NCBI RefSeq assembly: GCF_018130065.1
Contig: NZ_JAFCME010000010.1
Span: 186,001 to 250,000, forward strand
Source: Bradyrhizobium sp. AUGA SZCCT0158
GTDB lineage: Bacteria; Pseudomonadota; Alphaproteobacteria; Rhizobiales; Xanthobacteraceae
Reading direction: 5' to 3'
DNA length: 64,000 bases
Positions 55,486 through 62,732 of the stretch are shown here, piece by piece (position 1 is the first letter of the stretch; every line of letters begins with the position of its first letter). A model generated the notes under the pieces. The model was not told where the DNA came from. It saw only the letters and a list, made by a program, of their open reading frames with translations, and ran no database searches. The translations under genes were made by a program, and so were the position numbers.

Positions 55486-55698
55486 CTAGAGTTTTGCCGG
55501 TCCGGTCAACCGGCGAATCACAGAGGTGGCAAGCTTTACAACGCCTGAAATCACCGCCCCGATCAGTTCCAGAACGGCGCTCACGAACTCGAGCACGCCG
55601 AGGAAATCAAGCAGCCAGAGCAGCAGCACGCCCGCGATCAAAATCGGAATCTGGCCGCTTGGTCGTGAGCCAGCTCGCCAGGGTTCAAGCTGCGGCAA
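55486..55698 (-). CDS. small membrane protein
   Basis: 70 residues: a basic N-terminus then a long hydrophobic stretch (IPILIAGVLLLWLLDFLGVL, EFVSAVLELIGAVISGVVKL) that would span the inner membrane once or twice, ending in the basic VIRRLTGPAKL. No family recognised. Its start overlaps the end of the 77-residue frame in another reading frame, which may indicate a frameshifted single gene. Confidence 0.55.
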   Translation of the reverse strand: MPQLEPWRAGSRPSGQIPILIAGVLLLWLLDFLGVLEFVSAVLELIGAVISGVVKLATSVIRRLTGPAKL

Positions 55699-55871
55699 TT
55701 CGCGTGAGGCGTGTGCGGCAGGCGGGCCTGTTGCGGCGCCTTTGCCGTCAGGCGGCCGAGAAACCCGTCGATCTCCCGCGCCACGCTGACGGCGGACCGC
55801 TCGTCCATTTCGGCCGCGGTTTCATCGACCGATGTCTTGATGTCGTAGCTGGACGGCGGCTGCTGCGGCAA
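55638..55871 (-). CDS. small hypothetical protein, overlapping the membrane protein gene
   Basis: 77 residues. The first half (MPQQPPSSYDIKTSVDETAA, EMDERSAVSVAREIDGFLGR) looks like genuine amphipathic protein; the second half (LPHTPHANCRSLNPGELAHD) does not. This supports either two overlapping genes or one gene with a frameshift near 55660-55690 that would join this N-terminus to the membrane segment at 55486-55650. Confidence 0.4.
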   Translation of the reverse strand: MPQQPPSSYDIKTSVDETAAEMDERSAVSVAREIDGFLGRLTAKAPQQARLPHTPHANCRSLNPGELAHDQAARFRF

Positions 55872-56016
55872 CGTCGCGACGTTGTGACTCTCGGATTTAT
55901 ACTTGAGCCAGTAGTAGACCCAGGAAATAGCGACGCGGTATGGCCAGAGTAAAAAGCGCTTTGGCCCGTCGGCATGAACCGACAGGCCACGTTGCGTTCA
56001 TCTCGTGCCGCGCGTG

Positions 56017-56445
56017 CTAGGGCTTGATCAGACAAAGCCCAATTGTTGGAGCGGTCGCACATTTTGCTCCTTCAGATACCCCGCCACTGGGACAGAAAAC
56101 CGACACCAACATTTCGTTGGATTCGCAGCTCACTGCGCCATCGCCTTGAACGGCGCGAACGCTCGCCGTCGCCGGATCGCCCTTGTCGCCCTTCGGGCCC
56201 CTTTCGCCCGGAGCGCCTTGTGGACCTTGCGGCCCCTGTGCCCCGGCCTGGCCCTGCGCACCGGGCACGCCCTGGAGCCCCTGCGGCCCAGCTTGGCCTT
56301 GCGCACCGGGCACGCCTTGGAGGCCCTGCGACCCTTGGGGGCCGGCCGGTCCCTGAGGGCCCGGGTCGCCCTTTGGACCAGGATCTCTGCCGCACCCAGC
56401 GAGCGCGAGCGCAACACCAACGGCAAGTATCGGAAGAATCCTCAT
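56017..56445 (-). CDS. collagen-like lipoprotein
   Basis: 142 residues. A lipobox signal peptide MRILPILAVGVALALAGC makes Cys18 the predicted lipidated residue. A (Gly-X-Y)n stretch of about 23 triplets follows (DPGPKGDPGPQGPAGPQGSQ onward), with GLQGVPGAQGQAG present twice. A Cys-containing C-terminal domain (residues about 95-142) could trimerise. Bacterial collagen-like proteins form surface triple helices. Acts in the periplasm or outer membrane. Repeat number may vary between strains. Confidence 0.85.
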   Translation of the reverse strand: MRILPILAVGVALALAGCGRDPGPKGDPGPQGPAGPQGSQGLQGVPGAQGQAGPQGLQGVPGAQGQAGAQGPQGPQGAPGERGPKGDKGDPATASVRAVQGDGAVSCESNEMLVSVFCPSGGVSEGAKCATAPTIGLCLIKP

Positions 56446-56690
56446 GCAAAGCCCCCTCTGCGTTCGTCCGACCGCTGATGGTCGCGACCTTCCACCAGTA
56501 TGCCTCCAACCGCGGGAAGGCTCCAGAGTTCAGCAAATGTCTGAAAGTCGCATGGGCGAGCCCGTCCGGCAGGCTGCGATTGCTGATCGAATCAGTAAAC
56601 TCCTCGGTGGTCTCCATCGCTCAGGAATCGGGACGCAGTGCGAAATCTTTCGTCTCAAGCAAGGCCCGGCATGGGCCTGATGCCGTCCAT

Positions 56691-56843
56691 CTAGAAAATC
56701 GCGTAAATAAAAGGTGCGACCGCAGAGCCTTTCGACAAGACGAGCAGCGACCCGAACAGCAGCATCATGATGAAGATCGGCAGCAGCCAAAACTTCTTCC
56801 GCACCCGCAGAAACATCCAAAATTCGGCCAGAAACGACAGCAT
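56691..56843 (-). CDS. DUF5989 family membrane protein
   Basis: 50 residues, below the length many gene finders accept: MLSFLAEFWMFLRVRKKFWL then LPIFIMMLLFGSLLVLSKGS and the ending AVAPFIYAIF. The pattern FLAEFWxFLRxRKKFWLLP followed by one helix and GSAVAPFIY is the DUF5989 signature as I know it. Members usually sit beside carbamoyltransferase/SxtJ-type genes; no such partner is here, so it is orphaned. One inner-membrane helix. Confidence 0.75.
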   Translation of the reverse strand: MLSFLAEFWMFLRVRKKFWLLPIFIMMLLFGSLLVLSKGSAVAPFIYAIF

Positions 56844-56871
56844 ATCCGAACCCAGAATTTGTGATTCACCG

Positions 56872-56939
56872 GGCTTCGGCGCGGCAGCCTTCGCTACGAT
56901 AGGGCCTGCCTAGCCGTAGCTGGCGGAGCCAGCGAAGGA
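56872..56939. repeat. repeat and hairpin at the 3' flank of tRNA-Tyr
   Basis: The first 21 bp match 53589-53609 exactly. CCTTCGCT (56888-56895) pairs with AGCGAAGG (56931-56938), directly abutting the tRNA CCA end at 56940. Same layout as at tRNA-Gly. Confidence 0.65.
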
Positions 56940-57025
56940 TGGTGGGGGAAGAAGGACTCGAACCTTCGAAGTCATAAGACGGCTGATTTACAGTCAGCTC
57001 CCTTTGCCACTCGGGACACTCCCCC
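56940..57025 (-). tRNA. tRNA-Tyr (GTA anticodon)
   Basis: 86-nt class II tRNA on the minus strand: acceptor GGGGGAG, anticodon arm CTGACTGTAAATCAG with GTA at 34-36, long variable arm (CCGTCTTATGACTTCGA region), T-arm GGTTCGAGTCC, encoded CCA. Confidence 0.97.
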
Positions 57026-57227
57026 GTTTAACTGCATCGCAAACCCAACCGCTTGATGGCGGCAGACAGGCCATGGATGACGTTAATACCTGGAGCCGAT
57101 GGCGCGCTCCCGGTCGGGCGCGTTTATGGGCGAAGGGCCATGGCAAAGTCAACCAAGGGAAGGCTCGAAAAACGAGCCTCGAGGGGCCAAATTGCCATAA
57201 TCCGGAACCCGTGACACAAGCTGGCCC

Positions 57228-58055
57228 ATGAGCGATCGCGACCGAAAACCGCCGTTCCGCCGTGGCGGCGGCAAACCCTTCGAAAAAGGCCGGAAACCGG
57301 GCGGTCGCCCGGCCTGGCGCGACCGGGACACGGGCCCGGACGGGCCGGTGATTCTTTATGGGTGGCATACGGTGGCGGCGGCTTTGGCCAATCCGGAACG
57401 TCAGATCCGCAAACTATTTCTGACCGAGAACGCCGCCCGGCGCCTGGCCGACGAGAATATCGACACCCGCGTGCCCCCGGAACTCGTCCGGCCGAGCGCG
57501 ATCGACCAGCGGCTGGGCCCCGATGCCGTGCATCAGGGCCTGCTCGCGGAGGCCGATCCCCTGCCCTCGCCCGATATCGATACGCTTGATCAGGAGGGCA
57601 TCGTGCTGGTGCTCGACCAGATCACCGATCCGCACAATGTCGGCGCCATCATGCGTTCGGCCGCGGCGTTTGCGGTCAAGGCGATCGTCACGACCGCGCG
57701 GCACAGCCCCGAGGCGACCGGCGTGCTGGCGAAGTCGGCGTCCGGCGCGCTGGAAATGGTGCCATTGGTGACCGTGCAGAATCTCGCCCGCGCGCTGAAT
57801 GAGTTGAACGACCGTGGCTTCATGACCGTTGGCCTCGACAGCGAAGGCAGCGAAGACCTCGGCGCTGTCGCATTACAGCAGCCGCTGGCGTTGGTATTGG
57901 GCGCCGAAGGCAAGGGCTTGCGGCAATTGACGCGCGAGACCTGCAGCGTGGTGGCGCGCCTCGACATGCCCGGCGAGATCAAGAGCCTGAACGTCTCGAA
58001 CGCCGCGGTGCTGGCGCTCTATATCGGCGCCTCCCGGCTGGGATTGATGAAATAA
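57228..58055 (+). CDS. rlmB: 23S rRNA 2'-O-methyltransferase, TrmH/RlmB family
   Basis: 275-residue SPOUT methyltransferase. A basic disordered N-terminus (DRKPPFRRGGGKPFEKGRKP) precedes the substrate-binding domain (ILYGWHTVAAALANPERQIR). The three SPOUT motifs are DPHNVGAIMRSAAAF, LVLGAEGKGL and IKSLNVSNAAVLAL, forming the trefoil-knot SAM site. RlmB methylates G2251 of 23S rRNA; TrmH paralogues act on tRNA G18, so the exact target is an inference. tRNA-Tyr lies upstream on the other strand. Confidence 0.88.
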   Translation: MSDRDRKPPFRRGGGKPFEKGRKPGGRPAWRDRDTGPDGPVILYGWHTVAAALANPERQIRKLFLTENAARRLADENIDTRVPPELVRPSAIDQRLGPDAVHQGLLAEADPLPSPDIDTLDQEGIVLVLDQITDPHNVGAIMRSAAAFAVKAIVTTARHSPEATGVLAKSASGALEMVPLVTVQNLARALNELNDRGFMTVGLDSEGSEDLGAVALQQPLALVLGAEGKGLRQLTRETCSVVARLDMPGEIKSLNVSNAAVLALYIGASRLGLMK

Positions 58056-58088
58056 AAACAACGCCCGCTCGCATGATGCGAACGGGCG
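58054..58088 (-). terminator. terminator of the Gly/Tyr-rich protein gene
   Basis: CGCCCG/CGGGCG arms with a further 5-bp stem and a 3-nt loop, followed on the minus strand by GTTGTTTTTATT. It abuts the rlmB stop on the opposite strand. Confidence 0.75.
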
Positions 58089-58114
58089 CCTTCGTCTTGA
58101 TTCGAACTTTCGGA

Positions 58115-58591
58115 TCAGTAGCGGCCGAAGCGCGCGCCGCGATAGCCGTAACGAGCGCCGTAGCCATAGCGTCCGGCATAACCGTAACGGGCGCCGTAGC
58201 CATAACGGAAGCCCGGACGGAAACCGTAGCGGTAGCCGTAGGCCCGCGGCGCTACGACGCCACTGCCGTAGCCGTAGCCGTAGCCGTAATACGGACGATA
58301 GCCGACGACGGTGTCTTCCTGATAGACGCGCGCCGGAGCCCAGGCGCCGGGACCGGAATAGGTCGGGCCCTGGTTGACGTAGTAATATTGCTGCACGGGA
58401 TCGGCGAGCCGGTCATAACCCCAACCCACGCCGCCGCAGGGATTGCAGCCCGCCGAGGTGTAGGTCGCAACAACCGGTGCCGCGTAGACGACGGGCGCAG
58501 CGTAACCGCAGCTCGTGTAACCGCACGCCATCGCGGGCGCGGTGGCCGTCACGGCGACGGCCGCGACCAGTCCTGAAATCAGATGACGCAT
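58115..58591 (-). CDS. secreted Gly/Tyr/Arg-repeat protein
   Basis: 158 residues. A signal peptide (MRHLISGLVAAVAVTATAPAMA) leads into a Cys-containing region (CGYTSCGYAAPVVYAAPVVA) and a C-terminal half dominated by GYG/GYR repeats (RYGYAGRYGYGARYGYRGAR). Low-complexity Gly-Tyr-Arg repeats suggest a disordered or phase-separating periplasmic/surface protein. Codons in the repeat are near-identical, favouring length variation. Similar proteins are common in bradyrhizobia; function unknown. Confidence 0.75.
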   Translation of the reverse strand: MRHLISGLVAAVAVTATAPAMACGYTSCGYAAPVVYAAPVVATYTSAGCNPCGGVGWGYDRLADPVQQYYYVNQGPTYSGPGAWAPARVYQEDTVVGYRPYYGYGYGYGSGVVAPRAYGYRYGFRPGFRYGYGARYGYAGRYGYGARYGYRGARFGRY

Positions 58592-58639
58592 TACTCTCTC
58601 CTGTGGGTGTTTGCCTGTTGGTGTTCTTGTTGGCGTGGT

Positions 58640-59098
58640 TTATGGGCGTGGAAGTAATCCCGTGGGATGCCGACGACGCCGGTCTTCCTGCGGTGCGTAG
58701 ATGATCTCGGGCGGATTGACCGGCACGTTGGATTGCGCCGGCAGCGGTGCCGACTGTGCAGACCAGGATTGGTGATAGCTTTCGGCCGGCTGCGGCAACC
58801 GTCGGTTCGCCGGCGGCTCGATTTCCAGACGGCCGTAACCGGGCAGATGACCTGCGCTCGGATAATAATGACCGACACGCGGCACCGGGTCGATATAGCG
58901 GCCGCCATAGACGGTCGGCTGCACATGCGTGCCCCTGAGGAGGCCCCAGTCGCCCTCGACCACCGAATAGGATGCATCGACGCCGTTGATGATGACGGGA
59001 ACACCGGGGCGACCCGGAATCACGATTTCAAACCCGCCACCGGCCAAGGCCGTCGACGTCGTCGCCATCAGAATTGCCAGTGTCACGCCAATGCGCAT
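58640..59098 (-). CDS. secreted hypothetical protein
   Basis: 152-residue exported protein. The start MRIGVTLAILMATTSTALAG gives a clean signal peptide and was preferred to an ATG 18 codons upstream. The mature part is Gly/Pro/Tyr-rich (GGFEIVIPGRPGVPVIINGV, YGGRYIDPVPRVGHYYPSAG), ending with a basic PQEDRRRRHPTGLLPRP. No domain recognised. It is followed on the same strand by the Gly/Tyr-rich gene, 48 bp away, and may form a unit with it. Confidence 0.7.
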   Translation of the reverse strand: MRIGVTLAILMATTSTALAGGGFEIVIPGRPGVPVIINGVDASYSVVEGDWGLLRGTHVQPTVYGGRYIDPVPRVGHYYPSAGHLPGYGRLEIEPPANRRLPQPAESYHQSWSAQSAPLPAQSNVPVNPPEIIYAPQEDRRRRHPTGLLPRP

Positions 59099-59277
59099 CG
59101 CTTGGGACCCCGTTTTCCTTTGGCCGCAATTTAGTCGAACGGGCATCCCCAAGGGTTAAGGGGCCGGACCAAACTGCCGGTAAGGCTAACGCGTCAGCAT
59201 CCCCAGTCGCTCAATTGCGAGCGAACCCGATCAGCAATTGTTAACGGGGCGAGCCCGACCCATCGGGATCTCTCCGA

Positions 59278-59316
59278 CGTCATTCCCCGATGCGCATTGC
59301 GCATCGGGGAATGACG
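59278..59316. repeat. perfect 18-bp palindrome, REP/terminator-like
   Basis: Arms 59278-59295 and 59299-59316 are perfect complements around a 3-nt loop, beginning CGTCATTCCCCGATGCGC. It lies 30 bp past the transporter stop, so it probably also ends that transcript although no T-run follows. Confidence 0.8.
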
Positions 59317-59346
59317 AGAGAGAAAGAGAAGGCGAGAGGGAATATC

Positions 59347-60042
59347 TCAGGCGAACAAATTTTCGACGATCGTCGTTGCGCCGATGGCGATCGTGACGAT
59401 ACCCACCGCCCCCTGCAGGCCGCGATTGGCCCAAGTGAGCCAGCGCGCGGACACCGCGAGCGGCACGGCGATGACGGTGGACAATGCGCCCATGCCGATC
59501 ATTGAGCCGATCCCGAACAGCGCGACATAACCGAGCCCGACCGCCGCACTCGACGCCTGCGAGACCGTCAGCACCAGCAGTGCAGCCGAGCCCGCCATGC
59601 CGTGCATCAACCCGACCAGTAATGTGCGCCAGCGAAAGCCGTGTTCGTGGGCGTGTGCGGTGCGCAGATGCGGCGTGGTTTCGCCGGCATGGCTGTGGGC
59701 GTGAATATGCACGGTGCCGTCGCCATGGCCGTGCTTGTGAAAATGCACGCGGTCCCGCCACAGCCGCCACAGCACATGCGCGCCAAGGCCGACCAGCATG
59801 ATGCCGACGGCGGCCTCGAGCGGTCGCGCCACGCTTTCCGGGATCGCGCTGCCGAGCAGGATGGCGCAGCCGGCGAACACGAACAGCGTCAGCGTGTGGC
59901 CGAGCCCCCAGGTCAGCCCGTGCTTGACGATGTCACCGACACGGCTGCGGCGCACGGCGATGCTGGAGACGGCGGCGATATGATCGGCTTCGAGCGCATG
60001 CTGCATGCCCAGCAAAAACCCAAGCCCCAGAATTCCGAACAT
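59347..60042 (-). CDS. NicO/UreH-type nickel-cobalt transporter
   Basis: 231-residue inner-membrane protein with about six helices. The metal-selectivity motif HALEADHIAA (H-x4-D-H, residues 15-21) is in helix I. A His-rich cytoplasmic loop (HFHKHGHGDGTVHIHAHSHA, about 100-125) and a second signature GLMHGMAGSAALLVLTV follow. This layout is the UreH/RcnA-like NiCoT branch, for nickel or cobalt uptake or efflux. No urease or hydrogenase genes are near, so the metal is uncertain. Confidence 0.87.
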   Translation of the reverse strand: MFGILGLGFLLGMQHALEADHIAAVSSIAVRRSRVGDIVKHGLTWGLGHTLTLFVFAGCAILLGSAIPESVARPLEAAVGIMLVGLGAHVLWRLWRDRVHFHKHGHGDGTVHIHAHSHAGETTPHLRTAHAHEHGFRWRTLLVGLMHGMAGSAALLVLTVSQASSAAVGLGYVALFGIGSMIGMGALSTVIAVPLAVSARWLTWANRGLQGAVGIVTIAIGATTIVENLFA

Positions 60043-60093
60043 ATGCCCCCTGCGCGCTACAAGCGCTTATCAAACACCAATCAACTGTTCTTG

Positions 60094-60813
60094 TCAGGTC
60101 AACACTTCATCGAACAGTCCCCGCATCGCTGCCCATGATCGGCGATCGGCCTGCTCATTGTAGAGCGCGGTGCGCATCATCGAACCGTCGGCGGCGGGGT
60201 TGGTGAAACCGTGCAGCGTGTTGCCATAATTGATGACCTGCCAGTCGCGGACGTGGCCTTCGCGCATCTCGTTCTCGAACGCTGTGACCTGATCAGGCGG
60301 CGCCAGTGGATCCTCCGCGCCGGTGAGCACCAGCACGCTGGCCTTCACGCGGCCGGGCTGCGCGGGCATTTTCGTCGCCAGCACGCCGTGGAAACTGACG
60401 ACAACCTTGAGATCCGCGCCCTCGCGCGCGAGCTCCAGCACCACCGAGCCGCCGAAGCAGAAGCCGATTGCCGCGAGCCGGCTGGTATCGACATCAGGCA
60501 GATTCGCCTGCGCCGCGAGCGCGGCGCGGCCGCGGGCGTGGAGTTTTTCCGGCTCGGCACGCAGTCCGCCAACCAGGGTCGCGACTTGCTGCAGATTGCT
60601 CGCCTGCCGCCGGTCACCGAACATGTCGGCCGCGAGCGCGATATAGCCGAGGTCTGCAAGCCGCCGCACGCGTTCCATCGCAAACTCGCCGAGCCCCAGT
60701 CCCTCGTGAAACACCAGCACGCCCGGCCGCGGACCTGCGGCATTGTCGTTCCAGGCGAGATAGCCCCGCAAATTGACGTCGTCGCAGCGGTAATCGAGGT
60801 CGCGCGTCGGCAT
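60094..60813 (-). CDS. dienelactone hydrolase family protein
   Basis: 239-residue alpha/beta hydrolase with a cysteine nucleophile: AIGFCFGGSVVLELA (Cys at about 117), acid in LVLTGAEDPLAPPDQ, histidine in NYGNTLHGFTNPAAD. The Cys-Asp-His triad is that of dienelactone hydrolases, which open unsaturated lactone rings in aromatic degradation. No aromatic genes are nearby, so it may be a general carboxyl-lactone hydrolase. Separated from the transporter by 51 bp, same strand. Confidence 0.88.
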   Translation of the reverse strand: MPTRDLDYRCDDVNLRGYLAWNDNAAGPRPGVLVFHEGLGLGEFAMERVRRLADLGYIALAADMFGDRRQASNLQQVATLVGGLRAEPEKLHARGRAALAAQANLPDVDTSRLAAIGFCFGGSVVLELAREGADLKVVVSFHGVLATKMPAQPGRVKASVLVLTGAEDPLAPPDQVTAFENEMREGHVRDWQVINYGNTLHGFTNPAADGSMMRTALYNEQADRRSWAAMRGLFDEVLT

Positions 60814-60918
60814 GAAATTCTCTTCAAGCTCTTGAAGTTCTCTTGGTTCTTTGGGGGCGCTTCAAAATGCGGGGAACAGGAACATCACACCGGTTTGAAC
60901 GCAGCACAACCCAAAATC

Positions 60919-60943
60919 GGAACATCGAGCGCTGCGATCGGTT
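60919..60943 (+). promoter_or_regulatory. EcfG-like promoter
   Basis: GGAAC, 16-bp spacer, GGTT, one mismatch to the EcfG consensus at its least conserved position. Predicted start lies about 25 nt before the ATG of the secreted protein. Confidence 0.45.
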
Positions 60944-60974
60944 GGCCCCGCACAACATTTGCGGAGAGCAACCA

Positions 60975-61319
60975 ATGACAAAACTGAAACTTCTGGGCGC
61001 AACGGCATTGCTGGCAGCGACGATTGCGACACCTGCGATGGCGCAGCAGTGGACGAATGATTACAACTATCGCCATCGATCGTCCGGCTTCTGGCCCGGC
61101 GAAGTCGCAGCCGGCGTCGTCGGCGGCGCGGTTGGCGCAGCAGGCGCGATTGCGACCGCCCCGTTCCGCAACCGTGATTCCTACGCCTATTACGGCGGAC
61201 CGGCCTATGACGATTCCTATGCCTATCCCGTCCAGCGCCCGCAGAGCCTGCGTCCCGCCTGCGGCATTCAACCCGACGCGACCTATATGGGCCCCGACGG
61301 ACGCTGGCGCCCCTGCTGA
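60975..61319 (+). CDS. small secreted hypothetical protein
   Basis: 114 residues. Signal peptide MTKLKLLGATALLAATIATP (cut near AMAQQ), then a Gly/Ala hydrophobic patch (GEVAAGVVGGAVGAAGAIAT) and a Tyr-rich region ending CGIQPDATYMGPDGRWRPC. GGAGAG lies nine bases before the ATG. The C-terminal Cys pair with a GPDGRWRPC end resembles its neighbour at 61462, so the two are likely distant paralogues of a periplasmic family. An EcfG-like promoter is upstream. Confidence 0.75.
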   Translation: MTKLKLLGATALLAATIATPAMAQQWTNDYNYRHRSSGFWPGEVAAGVVGGAVGAAGAIATAPFRNRDSYAYYGGPAYDDSYAYPVQRPQSLRPACGIQPDATYMGPDGRWRPC

Positions 61320-61461
61320 CGAGGCGTGAGCGGTCCGGGCCAATAACGCCGAATAGAATTGCGGCCAGGGAAAATACGGAACGACCTTGCACCCCGGACC
61401 TGGCTTGGCGTGACGAAAACTGGCGTCACCAGAAAACCCGCGTCATGAAAAGGAGAACCGT

Positions 61462-61791
61462 ATGACAATAATCAAAACCCTCGGCACGGCTGCGATCATC
61501 GCATCCGCGTTGGCGGGCCCGGCCATGGCGCAGCAGGTCACGAACACCGGCAGCTATCAGCGTCAGGCCTCTCCGGATCAGGCCTATCGGCAGAACGGCA
61601 ACTGGCAGAACAGCTACAACCGCTGGGACGACCGCAGCGGGTTCCGGGCGGGCAACGCCGCCGCAGGCACCGCGTCCGCGATGGCAGTCGAACCGATCGG
61701 CGGCGAAGAATACGCCCGCCGCAACGGCTTCGTCTGCATCCCCGGCACCCTGTTCCGCGGCGAAGACGGCCGCCGGCACATCTGCCAATAG
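61462..61791 (+). CDS. small secreted hypothetical protein
   Basis: 109 residues. Signal peptide MTIIKTLGTAAIIASALAGP with cleavage near AMAQQ, then a Gln/Asn/Tyr-rich linker (YQRQASPDQAYRQNGNWQNS) and a C-terminal FVCIPGTLFRGEDGRRHICQ, with two cysteines that could form a disulfide. AAGGAG precedes the ATG. It shares signal, layout and the DGR..xC ending with the gene at 60975. An intrinsic terminator follows. Confidence 0.75.
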   Translation: MTIIKTLGTAAIIASALAGPAMAQQVTNTGSYQRQASPDQAYRQNGNWQNSYNRWDDRSGFRAGNAAAGTASAMAVEPIGGEEYARRNGFVCIPGTLFRGEDGRRHICQ

Positions 61792-61812
61792 GACAAGCGG
61801 ATCGAGATGCGG

Positions 61813-61840
61813 AAAAAGGCGGCCGGAAGGCCGCCTTTTT
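61813..61840 (+). terminator. intrinsic terminator
   Basis: GGCGGCC/GGCCGCC stem extended by AAAAA/TTTTT, with a GGAA tetraloop, 22 bp past the stop of the secreted protein gene. Confidence 0.92.
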
Positions 61841-61968
61841 CATGTGCAGGCGTAACGGAAACGGGCTTTCGAGGTGCTGGCCCTTTGCGGGCAAGTCTGG
61901 TATTCGACCGCCGAAGATTGGTGGAAACCTCGCGCGTTATCCTGGCTGGCCCGCCATCGCTTCAATTC

Positions 61969-62043
61969 GCCGGTTTAGCTCAGCGGTAGAGCAGCGGTTT
62001 TGTAAACCGAAGGTCGGGAGTTCAATCCTCTCAACCGGCACCA
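61969..62043 (+). tRNA. tRNA-Thr (TGT anticodon)
   Basis: 75-nt cloverleaf: acceptor GCCGGTT/AACCGGC, D-arm TAGCTCAGCGGTAGAGCA, anticodon loop TTTGTAA with TGT at 34-36, T-arm GGAGTTCAATCC, encoded CCA. Confidence 0.96.
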
Positions 62044-62174
62044 GCGTCTCTTGAGTGGTGCGAGGAACTGTCACCGTCCGGCAACATCCATGATGTTTCG
62101 CTTCTCGGAACACCAATTAAGACTCCCACGCTCGAAAGTCTTGCGGCAGATTCGACGCTACCGGGGTTGGGAGT

Positions 62175-62194
62175 ATTGTCATTGCACTGACAAT
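62175..62194. promoter_or_regulatory. inverted repeat, candidate operator
   Basis: Perfect 7-bp arms ATTGTCA and TGACAAT around TTGCAC, 16 bp before a strong terminator. It may be a regulator site for a very short transcript or part of a leader structure. Confidence 0.4.
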
Positions 62195-62209
62195 CAATTT
62201 TCCCGGACG

Positions 62210-62240
62210 GGCCGCAGCGCGCAACGCCTGCGGCCTTTTT
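62210..62240 (+). terminator. intrinsic terminator
   Basis: GGCCGCAG/CTGCGGCC stem with a 10-nt loop and TTTTT. The nearest upstream plus-strand gene is tRNA-Thr, 170 bp away, so it ends either the tRNA transcript or a small RNA from this interval. Confidence 0.8.
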
Positions 62241-62489
62241 CATTGGCCAGCAAAAGCCGGCGCAGAAATACCGGATCGTGAATGCAAACCAGTCTCGCAC
62301 CTGGTACGCGTCAAGCTTCGATCAGGCTCGGGACCGACACCGAAGCGACATGGAAAGATTACCTGCCCCGATGCGCCGGACCGACCTCATCGAGCATCGC
62401 CCGCCATCGCCCCTTCAAGGCTTGGTAACTTGCCGATGCCGCTGCCGACGCAATCGACCAATGGCTGCGCGCGGCGCGCTCCGCTGCAA

Positions 62490-62663
62490 TTATGCAAACA
62501 GCCAATCGTAGGTCGTCGCAACGAGCTTGCTAAGTAGGTAGAACCAACCTGCCGTTGCAAGGATAACAGGAACAAAGAAAGCCACCCCAACGATCACTTG
62601 CTCTCGCCTTTGGCCGCTGGGGGCCACTGACGCCTCGGCAGCCGCTTTTTCGCTTGAACTCAT
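62490..62663 (-). CDS. small membrane protein
   Basis: 57 residues: a hydrophilic N-terminus (MSSSEKAAAEASVAPSGQRR) and one clear transmembrane helix (VIVGVAFFVPVILATAGWFY) followed by LLSKLVATTYDWLFA. Codon use is protein-like throughout. No family recognised. Single-helix inner-membrane proteins of this size are often regulators or stabilisers of larger complexes. The neighbours give no hint. Confidence 0.6.
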   Translation of the reverse strand: MSSSEKAAAEASVAPSGQRREQVIVGVAFFVPVILATAGWFYLLSKLVATTYDWLFA

Positions 62664-62732
62664 AACACTCGCCCCGTTTCAAAAGTAGCAAAGCGCGCGG
62701 CGTGGTGGCATCGGCATCCTATTGTTCGCCAT

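Noticed and set aside
56530..56820. 96-codon minus-strand frame overlapping DUF5989
   Set aside because: It is the out-of-frame shadow of the 50-residue DUF5989 gene.
56043..56864. Plus-strand 273-codon frame opposite the collagen-like and DUF5989 genes
   Set aside because: Its middle part has a vaguely protein-like stretch that resembles fragments seen in bradyrhizobial repeats, but it is antisense to two supported genes and has no start signals.
62278..62511. Plus-strand 77-codon frame after tRNA-Thr
   Set aside because: No ribosome site, Arg/Cys-rich shadow composition, and its end overlaps the better supported minus-strand membrane protein.
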